Origin: Xylocopa sonorina
Taxonomy: Eukaryota; Arthropoda; Insecta; Hymenoptera; Apidae
Direction of reading: 5' to 3'
DNA length: 64,000 nt
Assembly (NCBI RefSeq): GCF_050948175.1
Contig: NW_027490097.1
Coordinates: 2,232,001-2,296,000, forward strand
Shown here: positions 25,225 to 36,400 of the stretch, one piece after another
Numbering within the stretch: the stretch's first letter is position 1
Layout of the letters: every line of letters starts with the position of its first letter
Program-made: the position numbers and the translations under genes
Notes under the pieces: model-generated
Database searches by the model: none
The model's input: only the letters and a program-made list of their open reading frames with translations
Told to the model about the DNA's origin: nothing

Positions 25225-27150
25225 GAAGTGAATACGAGGTATACATTACACTTCGCAATGAATATTATATCTTATCATGAAACATAGAATAGAGATGCGA
25301 TATCGCGATTTTAGAAGCACTATAACTCTATTGTTTCGATACGTAGACATCTGGAAACGCTATTTCCCAGCAAGGAAGTGTCGCATTTACATTCTTCTGA
25401 AGTGAATACGAGGTATACATGACACTTCGCAATTAATATTATATCTTATCATGATACATAGAAATAAGATGCGATATCGCGATTTAAGAAGCATTAGAAC
25501 TCCATTGCTGCGATACGTAGACACCTCCAAACGCTATTTAATAGCAAGGAAGTGTCGCATTTACATTCTTTTGAAGTGAATACGAGGTACACATAACAGT
25601 CCACAATGAATATTGAGATGCGATATCGCGATTTAAAATGAATTAGAACGCTATTGCTACGACACGTAGACATCTGCAAACGCTTTTTCCAAAGAAGGGA
25701 GTGTCGCATTTACATTCTTTTGAAGTGAATACCAGTTATACATGACACTTCGCAATGAATATTGTATCTTATCATGAAACATAGTAATGAGTTGCGATAT
25801 AGCGTTTTAGGTAGATTTAGGACTCTGTAGGTACGATACGTAGACATCGGGAAACTCTGTTTCCTAGCAAGGAAGTGTCGCACTTACATTCCTTTGAAGT
25901 GAATACAACGTATACATGACACTTTACAATGAATATTATATCTTATCGTGAAAAATAGAAATGAGATGCGATATGGCGTTTTGAGAAGCATTATAACTAT
26001 ATTTTTTCGCTACGTAGACATCAGCAAACGCTATTTCCTAGCAAGGAAGTGTAGCATTTACATCCTTTAGAAGTGAATACGTGGTATACATGACATTTCG
26101 CAATGAACACTGTATCTTATCTTGAAAAATACGAATGAGATGCGATAGCGCGTTTTTAGAAGCATTAGAACGCCATTGCTACGATACGTAGTCTTCTGGA
26201 AACGCTATTTCCTAGCATGGAAGTGTCGCATTCACATTCTTTTGAAGTAAGTACGAGGTATACGTAACACTCCACAATGAATTTTATGTCTTATCACGAA
26301 ACATAGAAATGAGATGCGATATCGCGACTTGAGAAGCATTAGAACCCTATTGCTTCGATAACGAGACATTTGCAAACGCTATTTCCTAGCAAAGAGGTGT
26401 GGCATTTACATTGTTTTGAAATGAATACGAGGTATACATAACACTCCACAATGAATATTATATCTTATCATGACACATGGCAATGAAATGCGATATCTCG
26501 TTTTATGAAGCATTAGAGCATTATTGCTACGGTACGTAGACATCTGCAAACGCTATATCCTAGCAGGGAAGTGCCGCATTTACACTCTTTTGAGGTGAAT
26601 ACGAGGTATACATGACACTTCGCAATGAATATTATATCCTATAATGAGGCATAGAAATGAGATGCTATATCGCGTTTTAGAAGCATTAGAACTCTATTGC
26701 TACGATACGTAGACATCTGCAAACGCTACTTCCTGGCATGGAAGTGCCGCATTCACATTCTTTTGTAGTGAATACGAGGTATACATAACACTCCACAATG
26801 AATACTAAATCATATCATGAAACATAGAAATGAGATGCGATATCGCTTTTTAAGAAGCACTAGAACTCTATTGCTTCGATACTTAGACATCTGGAAACGC
26901 TATTTCCTAGAAGGTATGTGTCGCATTTCCATTCTTTTGAAGTGAATACGAGGTATACATGTCACTTCGCAATTAATATCAAATCTTATCATGAAACATA
27001 AAAATGAGATGCGATATCCCGTTTTAAGAAGCATTAGAACACTATTGCTTCTATACATAGACATCTGGAAACGCTACTTCCTAGCAAGGAAGCGTCGCAT
27101 TTAAATTCTTTTGAAGTGAATGCAAGGTATACATAACACTCCACAATGAA
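25225..27150 (-). repeat. About 1.9-kb satellite segment, copy 2 of a near-identical pair
   Basis: This is the partner of 21770-23695. Similarity falls back to ordinary monomer-to-monomer level at both ends, so the duplication is local and does not cover the intervening 1.5 kb. Confidence 0.85.
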
Positions 27151-30100
27151 TACTATATCATATCATGAAACATAGAAATGAGATGCGATATCGTTTTTTA
27201 AGAAGCATTAGAACTCTATTGCTTCGATACGTAGCCATCTGGAAACTCTATTTCCTAGAAGAGATGTGTCCCATTTACATTCATTTGAAGTGTAGACGAG
27301 GAATACATCACACTTCGCAATGAATATTATATCTTATCATGAAAAATAGAAACGATATGTGATATCGCGTTTTAAGAAACATTAGAACCCTGTTGCTACG
27401 ATACGTAGACATCTGCAAACGCTTTTTCCAAGGAAGGAATTGTCGCACTTACATTCTTTTGAAGTGAATACGAGGTATACATAACACCCCACAATGAATA
27501 TTGAGATGCGATATCGCGATTTAAAATGCATTAGAACGCTATTGCTACGACACGTAGACATCTGCAAACGCTTTTTCCAAAGAAGGGAGTGTCGCATTTA
27601 CATTCCTTTGAAGTGAATACGTGGTAGACATGACACTTCGCAATGAATATTACATCTTATCATGAAACATAGAAATGAGAAGCGATATCTCGTTATAGGA
27701 AGCATTAGTCCACTATTGTTTCGATACGTAGACAACTGGAAACGCTAATTCCTAGCAAGGAAGTGTCGCATTTACATTCCTTTGAAGTGAATACGTGGTA
27801 GACATGACACTTCGCAATGAATATTATATCTTATCATGAAACATAGAAATGAGATGCGATATCGCGTTTTAAGAAGCATTAGAACTGTAATGCTTTGATA
27901 CGTAGACATCTGCAAACGCTCCATCCTAGCAAGGAAGTGTCGCATTTACAATCTTTGGTCGTGAATACGTGGCATACATGACAATTCGCAATGAATATTA
28001 TATCTTATCATGAAACATAGAAATGAGAAGCGATATCTCGTTATAGGAAGCATTAGACCTCTAATGTTTCGATACGTAGACAACTGGAAACGCTAATTCC
28101 TAGCAAGGAAGTGTCGCATTTACATTCCTTTGAAGTGAATACGTGGTAGACATGACACTTCGCAATGAATATTATATCTTATCATGAAACATAGAAATGA
28201 GAAGCGATATCTCGTTATAGGAAGCATTAGACCTCTATTGTTTCGATACGTAGGCAACTGGAAACGCTAATTCCTAGCAAGGAAGTGTCGCATTTACATT
28301 CCTCTGAAGTGAATACGTGGTAGACACGACACTTCGCAATGAATATTATATCTTATCATGAAACATAGAAATGAGAAGCGATATCTCGTTATAGGAAGCA
28401 TTAGACCTCTACTGTTTCGATACGTAGACAACAGGAAACGCTAATTCCTAGCAAGGAAGTGTCGCATTTACATTCCTTTGAAGTGAATACGTGGTAGACA
28501 TGACACTTCGCAATGAATATTATATCTTATCATGAAACATAGAAATGAGAAGCGATATCTCATTATAGGAAGCATTAGACCTCTATTGTTTCGATACGTA
28601 GACAACTGGAAACCCTAATTCCTAGCAAGGAAGTGTCGCATTTACATTCCTTTGAAGTGAATACGTGGTAGACATGACACTTCGCAATGAATATTATATC
28701 TTATCATGAAACATAGAAATGAGAAGCGATATCTCGTTATAGGAAGCATTAGACCTCTATTGTTTCGATACGTAGACAACTGGAAACGCTATTTCCTAGC
28801 AACGAAGTGTCGCATTTACATTCATTTGAAGTGTGTGCGAGGTATACATAAAACTTCGCAATGAATATTATATCTTATCATGAAATATAGAAATGAGATG
28901 CGATATCTCGTTTTAAGAAGCATTATAACAGGCTTGCTACGATGCATAGACATCTGGAAACTCTATCTCCTAGCATGGAAGTGTCGCATTTACATTCATT
29001 TGAAGTGTATGCGAGGTATACATAACACTTCGCAATGAATATTATATCTTATCATAACACATAGAAATGAGATGCAGTATCTCGTTCTAAGAAGCACTAG
29101 AACACTATTGCTACGATACGTAGACATCTGCAAACGCTCCTTCCTAGCAAGGAAGTGTCGCATTTACAATCTTTGGTCGTGAATACGTGGCATACATGAC
29201 AATTCGCAATGAATATTATATCTTATCATGAAACATAGAAATGAGAAGCGATATCTCGTTATAGGAAGCATTAGACCTCTATTGTTTCGATACGTAGACA
29301 ACTGGAAACGCTAATTCCTAGCAAGGAAGTGTCGCATTTACATTCCTTTGAAGTGAATACGTGATAGACATGACACTTCGCAATGGATATTATATCTTAT
29401 CACGAAACATAGAAATGAGAAGCGATATCTCGTTATAGGAAGCATTAGACCTCTACTGTTTCGATACAACAGGAAACGCTAATTCCTGGCAAGGAAGTGT
29501 CGCATTTACATTCCTTTGAAGTGAATACGTGATAGACATGACACTTCGCAATGAATATTATATCTTATCATAAAACATAGAAATGAGAAGCGATATCTCG
29601 TTATAGGAAGCATTAGACCTCTATTGTTTCGATACGTAGACAACTGGAAACGCTAATTCCTAGGAAGGAAGTGTCGCATTTACATTCCTTTGAAGTGAAT
29701 ACGTGGTAGACATGACACTTCGCAATGAATATTATATCATATCATGAAACATAGAAATGAGATGCGATATCGCGTTTTAAGAAGCATTAGAACTCTAATG
29801 CTTCGATACGTAGACATCTGCAAACGCCCCTTCCTAGCAAGGAAGTGTCGCATTTACAATCTTTGGTCGTGAATACGTGGCATACATGACAATTCGCAAC
29901 GAATATTATATCTTGTCATGAAACATAGAAATGAGAAGCGATATCTCGTTATAGGAAGCATTACACCTCTATTTTTTCGATACGTAGGCAACTGGAAACG
30001 CTAATTCCTAGCAAGGAAGTGTCGCATTTACATTCCTTTGAAGTGAATACGTGGTAGACATGACACTTCGCAATGAATATTATATCTTATCATGAAACAT

Positions 30101-32058
30101 AGAAATGAGATGCGATATCGCGTTTTAAGAAGCATTAGAACTCTAATGCTTCGATACGTAGACATCTGCAAACGCCCCTTCCTAGCAAGGAAGTGTCGCA
30201 TTTACAATCTTTGGTCGTGAATACGTGGCATACATGACAATTCGCAATGAATATTATATCTTATCATGAAACACAGAAATGAGAAGCGATATCTCGTTAT
30301 AGGAAGCATTAGACCTCTATTGTTTCGATACGTAGGCAACTGGAAACGCTAATTCCTAGCAAGGAAGTGTCGCATTTACATTCCTTTGAAGTGAATACGT
30401 GGTAGACATGACACTTCGCAATGAATATTATATCTTATCATGAAACATAGAAATGAGAAGCGATATCTGGTTATAGGAAGCATTAGTCCACTATTGTTTC
30501 GATACGTAGACAACTGCAAACGCTAATTCCTAGCAAGGAAGTGTCGCATTTACATTACTTTGAAGTGAATACGTGGTAGACATGACACTTCGCAATGAAT
30601 ATTATATCTTATCATGAAGCATAGAAATGAGAAGCAATATCTCGTTATAGGAAGCATTAGACCACTATTGTTTCGATACGTAGACAACTGGAAACGCTAA
30701 TTCCTAGCAAGGAAGTGTCGCATTTACATTCCTTTGAAGTGAATGCGTGGTAGACATGACACTTCGCAATGAATGTTATATCTTATCATGAAACATAGAA
30801 ATGAGATGCGATATCGCATTTTAAGAAGCATTAGAACTCTAATGCTTCGATACGTAGACATCTGCAAACGCTCCTTCCTAGCAAGGAAGTGTCGTATTTA
30901 CAATCTTTGGTCGTGAATACGTGGCATACATGACAATTCGCAATGAATATTATATCTTATCATGAAACATAGAAATGAGAAGCGATATCTCGTTATAGGA
31001 AGCATTAGACCTCTATTGTTTCGATACGTAGGCAACTGGAAACGCTAATTCCTAGCAAGGAAGTGTCGCATTTACATTCCTTTGAAGTGAATACGTGGTA
31101 GACATGACACTTCGCAATGAATATTATATCTTATCATGAAACATAGAAATGGGAAGCGATATCTGGTTATAGGAAGCATTAGTCCACTATTGTTTCGATA
31201 CGTAGACAACTGCAAACGCTAATTCCTAGCAAGGAAGTGTCGCATTTACATTACTTTGAAGTGAATACGTGGTAGACATGACACTTCGCAATGAATATTA
31301 TATCTTATCATGAAACATAGAAATGAGATGCGATATCTCGTTATAGGAAGCATTAGACCTCTATTGTTTCGATACGTAGACAACTGGAAACGCTAATTCC
31401 TAGCAAGGAAGTGTCGCATTTACATTCCGTTGAAGTGAATACGTGATAGACATGACACTTCGCAATGAATATTATATCTTATCATGAAACATAGAAATGA
31501 GAAGCGATATCTCCTTATAGGAAGCATTAGACCTCTACTGTTTCGATACAACAGGAAACGCTAATTCCTAGCAAGGAAGTGTCGCATTTACATTCCTTTG
31601 AAGTGAATACGTAGTAGACATGACACTTCGCAATGAATATTATATCTTATCATGAAACATAGAAATGAGAAGCGATATCTCGTTATAGGAAGCATTAGAC
31701 CTCTATTGTTTCGATACGTAGACAACTGGAAACGCTAATTCCTAGCAAGGAAGTGTCGCATTTACATTCCTTTGAAGTGAATACGTGGTAGACATGACAC
31801 TTCGCAATGAATATTATATCTTATCATGAAACATAGAAATGAGAAGCGATATCTCGTTATAGGAAGCATTAGTGTCACGTCACGAGGGTGGAAAATTTCC
31901 GTTTTACTCGGAGGCGACACGCAGCCAATTCGCGGAAACGGCTCGCTTAATTGCGACTAATGCCGGGTTCCTTCCGTGGGACAACGAACGCTTTTACGAA
32001 CACGCTAACGCGGTAAATGTGAAAAAATCCTACCTTTGCCGTCTTGATAGCGAACAAA

Positions 32059-32358
32059 TCAATATTCTTTCCAGAGATATCTCTGCTTCCGTGGATCGTA
32101 GTCTGGTATCGATGCTGCGTAAGGACTGCGAGGCTGAATGTCCAAAGGAATGAGCGCCCAGCGTTGCGGGGATTCAGCAATGTTCGGCTTCCCTGTATCG
32201 GATAAGGTTGTCGGCGTGGAACGTTGAGAAGCCACGAGGACGGTGGCGGATGCACAGATCGACGGTAAGGCTTTGGTGCCCACGTATTCACGTACGAGAC
32301 GGCGTAGGAAGTTCTTCCTTCCCGCACGTCGAGCCTTTCGCTTCGAATTACTGCACAT
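32059..32358 (-). CDS. LTR leader ORF, family 2 version (99 aa)
   Basis: It starts at an ATG (32358) and ends at a TGA. The protein is recognisably homologous to the family 1 leader ORF. Both have a K-R-x-x-R-R-A-G-R basic motif about six to eight residues after the start, then F-[IL]-R-R-L-x-R-E-Y-V-G. Near the C-terminus both have W-[TA]-L-I-P-[VL]-D, P-Y-A-A-[AS]-I-P and D-P-R-[RK]. Indels between the two families are in multiples of three. A donor-like AAAG|GTAGGA lies 26 nt after the stop (GT at 32033-32032). The product is unknown. A solo LTR copy need not be expressed, but the protein-level conservation argues the ORF was used in the parent elements. Confidence 0.55.
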   Translation of the reverse strand: MCSNSKRKARRAGRKNFLRRLVREYVGTKALPSICASATVLVASQRSTPTTLSDTGKPNIAESPQRWALIPLDIQPRSPYAASIPDYDPRKQRYLWKEY

Positions 32359-32611
32359 TCGCGTCTAATTTCAGCAGACTAGATACGACTCGGGTAAGCG
32401 GCGGTCCGCTCTAGCCTGTCGGTCCAGAGAGTGAAATGTCGACGTTATCTGCACGCAGTCTCACGTATGGGTCAGCGAAGCTAAGCGGCGGTCCGCTCTA
32501 ACCAGCTGATTACCAATGATCGACTAACGATTGGATTGAATGTAGAATGTCCACGCGTTGGCTCGTGGAAGAACTCGTAGGATAAGAACGAAGTTAATGG
32601 AAATTATCAAT

Positions 32612-32648
32612 AACTGAACTAGTAGTTAGGAGGTAAAATCAAAGTATA
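32612..32648 (-). promoter_or_regulatory. Predicted LTR core promoter, family 2
   Basis: On the - strand, TATAC begins at 32648 and the initiator TCAGTT at 32617, with its A at 32615. The 33-nt spacing and the CTAG...TCAGT context match the promoter predicted in family 1 LTRs. Prediction from motif and position only. Confidence 0.5.
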
Positions 32649-33116
32649 TTCTAAGTTAATCCTAAGCTTACACTGTACTTTCCCTAAGACTAAGTTAAAA
32701 GTAGACTTAATTGTTTAGAATTGGAGTTAGAACTAGACTCTATGATTGGAATTGAACTTGAATTTAGAATAGAATTACGAACACCTCTGACTAAGGTGGA
32801 TTAGAGCTGTCTGATGATCAGCTTGGAACGAAGCTCGGAGAAGACTGACTCTCCGATCGCGGGTCCGCGACCTCCTTAGGTCGCGTGGCGCGCGAGTCGC
32901 TGGAGCCCGGAGTGGGGTGGCCGCTCGGCCCGCGCAGTGGGGCGGCCGGTCGGAGTGGGGCGCGGCTCGCGTTACGCGTGAGCCGCACGCGTCGGACGCC
33001 CGCTCGAGCGTATCGCAACTTATAATTATGGATATTTACATTGATCTTAGAAACTATGTGTGTGTTGTCTGCGTATGTACAATGTATGTGTCGAGTACTT
33101 AGATCTAGAAAACGAT

Positions 33117-33431
33117 TTACGAATATATACTTTGGAAATAGGAATAACCCTGTAATGGTGTAGGTGATTCGCTGTTGTGCCCAGTGGTCCAGTCGTCTGG
33201 TTGGATGCTGCATCTTTCCTGGCTTTGGAAATGCTGCACGTTGTCACACGGTCGATCGGTCGAACTCCTAGATCTTCGTACCTTGATAGCAGCCTTGGCT
33301 CGGCGGACGTGGTGTATGTTTGGTTGTGATGGCGCTCGTCCCGTGTACTTAGGTGCTGCTGACGGTGAGTACGTCGCTGCCGGATGCTGTGGGAGGCGCT
33401 GGGGAATGGAAGGCAATACGCGAGACGTTAC
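33117..33431 (-). pseudogene. Orphan pol C-terminal tail in the family 2 solo LTR
   Basis: From the second base of the LTR the frame reads V-T-S and stays open for 104 codons, stopping at 33117-33119. Family 1 has the same layout: its pol frame enters the LTR as V-T-S-G-V-P-P and stops after 96 codons. Shared features are an early run of Pro, Gln and His with P-Q-H-P, and a later Arg-rich stretch. Here it is detached from any pol body, so it is a relic. Confidence 0.6.
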
Positions 33432-33432
33432 A

Positions 33433-36400
33433 TTAGACCTCTATTGTTTCGATACGTAGACAACTGGAAACGCTAATTCCTAGCAAGGAAGTGTCGCATT
33501 TACATTCCGTTGAAGTGAATACGTGATAGTCATGACACTTCGCAATGAATATTATATCTTATCATGAAACATAGAAATGAGAAGCGATATCTCGTTATAG
33601 GAAGCATTAGACCTCTACTGTTTCGATACAACAGGAAACGCTAATTCCTAGCAAGGAAGTGTCGCATTTACATTCCTTTGAAGTGAATACGTGGTAGACA
33701 TGACACTTCGCAATGAATATTATATCTTATCATGAAACATAGAAATGAGAAGCGATATCTCGTTATAGAAAGCATTAGACCTCTATTGTTTCGATACGTA
33801 GACAACTGGAAACGCTAGTTCCTAGCAAGGAAGTGTCGCATTTACATTCCTTTGAAGTGAATACGTGGTAGACATGACACTTCGCAATGAATATTATATC
33901 TTATCATGAAACATAGAAATGAGATGCGATATCTCGTTATAGGAAGCATTAGACTTCTATTGTTTCGATACGTAGACAACTGGAAACGCTAATTCCTAGC
34001 AAGGAAGTGTCACATTTACATTCCTTTGAAGTGAATACGTGGTAGACATGACACTTCGCAATGAATATTATATCTTATCATGAAACATAGAACTGAGAAG
34101 CGACATCTCGTTATAGGAAGCATTAGACCTCTATTGTTTCGATACGTAGACAACTGGAAACGCTAATTCCTAGCAAGGAAGTGTCGCATTTACATTCCTT
34201 TGAAGTGAATACGTGGTAGACATGGCACATAGCAATGAATATTATATCTTATCATGAAACATAGAAATGAGATGCGATATCGCGTTTTAAGAAGCATTAG
34301 AACTCTAATGCTACGATACGTAGACATCTGCAAACGCCATTTCCTAGCAAGGAAGTGTCGCATTTACATTCTTTTGAAGTGAATACGAGGTATACATAAC
34401 ACTGCACAATGAATATTATATCTTATCATGAAACACAGCAATGAGTTGCGATATCGCGTTTTGAGAAGCACTAGGACTCAATTGCTTCGATACGTAGACA
34501 TCTGCAAACGCTATTTCCTAGCAACGAAGTGTCGCATTTACATTCATTTGAAGTGTGTGCGAGGTATACATAACACTTCGCAATGAATATTATATCTTAT
34601 CATGAAATATAGAAATGAGATGCGATATCTCGTTATAGGAAGCATTAGTCCACTATTGTTTCGATACGTAGACAACTGGAAACGCTAATTCCTAGCAAGG
34701 AAGTGTCGCATTTACATTACTTTGAAGTGAATACGTGGTAGACATGACACTTCGCAATGAATATTATATCTTATCATGAAACATAGAAATGAGAAGCGAT
34801 ATCTCGTTATAGGAAGCATTAGACCTCTATTGTTTCGATACGTAGACAACTGGAAACGCTAATTCCTAGCAAGGAAGTGTCGCATTTACATTCCTTTGAA
34901 GTGAATACGTAGTAGACATGACACTTCGCAATGAATATTATATCTTATCATGAAACATAGAAATGAGAAGCGATATCTCGTTATAGGAAGCATTAGACCT
35001 CTATTGTTTCGATACGTAGACAACTGGAAACGCTAATTCCTAGCAAGGAAGTGTCGCATTTACATTCCTTTGAAGTGAATACGTGGTTGACATGACACTT
35101 CGCAATGAATATTATATCTTATCATGAAACATAGAAATGAGAAGCGATATCTCGTTATAGGAAGCATTAGACCTCTATTGTTTCGATACGTAGACAACTG
35201 GAAACGCTAATTCCTAGCAAGGAAGTGTCGCATTTACATTCCGTTGAAGTGAATACGTGATAGACATGACACTTCGCAATGAATATTATATCTTATCATG
35301 AAACATAGAAATGAGAAGCGATATCTCGTTATAGGAAGCATTAGACCTCTACTGTTTCGATACAACAGGAAACGCTAATTCCTAGCAAGGAAGTGTCGCA
35401 TTTACATTCCTTTGAAGTGAATACGTGGTAGACATGACACTTCGCAATGAATATTATATCTTATCATGAAACATAGAAATGAGAAGCGATATCTCGTTAT
35501 AGGAAGCATTAGACCTCTATTGTTTCGATACGTAGACAACAGGAAACGCTAATTCCTAGCAAGGAAGTGTCGCATTTACGATCCTTTGAAGTGAATACGT
35601 GGTAGACATGACACTTCGCAATGAATATTATATCTTATCATAAAACATAGAAATGAGAAGCGATATCTCGTTATAGGAAGCATTAGACCTCTATTGTTTC
35701 GATACGTAGACAAGTGGAAACGCTAATTCCTAGGACGGAAGTGTCGCATTTACATTCCTTTGAAGTGAATACGTGGTAGACAGGACACTTCGCAATGAAT
35801 ATTATATCTTATCATGAAACATAGAAATGAGATGCGATATCGCGTTTTAAGAAGCATTAGAACTCTAATGCTTCGATACGTAGACATCTGCAAACGCCCC
35901 TTCCTAGCAAGGAAGTGTCGCATTTACAACCTTTGGTCGTGAATACGTGGCATACATGACAATTCGCAATGAATATTATATCTTATCATGAAACACAGAA
36001 ATGAGAAGCGATATCTCGTTATAGGAAGCATTAGACCTCTATTGTCTCGATACGTAAGCAACTGGAAACGCTAATTCCTAGCAAGGAAGTGTCCCATTTA
36101 CATTCCTTTGAAGTGAATACGTGGTAGACATGACACTTCGCAATGAATATTATATCTTATCATGAAGCATAGAAATGAGAAGCAATATCGCATTTTAAGA
36201 AGCATTAGAACTCTAATGCTTCGATACGTAGACATCTGCAAACGCTCCTTCCTAGCAAGGAAGTGTCGCATTTACAATCTTTGGTCGTGAATACGTGGCA
36301 TACATGACAATTCGCAATGAATATTATATCTTATCATGAAACATAGAAATGAGAAGCGATATCTCGTTATAGGAAGCATTAGACCTCTATTGTTTCGACA

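Larger units (their letters stand above)
13850..31872 (-). repeat. 174-bp satellite array, - orientation (about 104 monomers)
   Basis: This is the reverse complement of the same monomer, with landmarks CGATACGTAGACATCTGC, TTTCCTAGCAAGGAAGTGTC and CGCAATGAATATTATATC. The step between equivalent bases is 174 (for example 27727, 27901, 28075). Divergence is high from 13850 to about 27600 and very low from about 27600 to 31872. In that last part three variant types (GAAGCGATATCTCGTTATAG; GATGCGATATCGCGTTTTAA with a TTTGGTCGTGAATACG segment; ATCTGGTTATAGG) alternate. The solo LTR at 31873 interrupts it inside a monomer. No genes are seen. Confidence 0.97.
31873..33432 (-). mobile_element. Solo LTR of a second, related Ty3/gypsy family (family 2, 1560 bp)
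   Basis: On the - strand it begins TGTAACGTC and ends GACGTGACA, the same ends as family 1. It interrupts a satellite monomer, with TTAG directly repeated at 31869-31872 and 33433-33436 (target-site duplication). No gag or pol is attached, so the internal region was probably lost by LTR-LTR recombination. Nucleotide similarity to family 1 is patchy. Even so the same parts occur in the same order: pol tail, GC-rich block (about 32850-33010), TATA and initiator, leader ORF, splice-donor-like site. Confidence 0.9.

Noticed and set aside
13850..31872. CRISPR-like array because of regular repeats
   Set aside because: Repeats are contiguous 174-bp monomers without unique spacers, in a eukaryotic context with retrotransposons.
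31872..32153. A + strand open frame at the start of the family 2 solo LTR
   Set aside because: It is antisense to the U5 end and overlaps the leader ORF on the other strand; no counterpart is seen in family 1.
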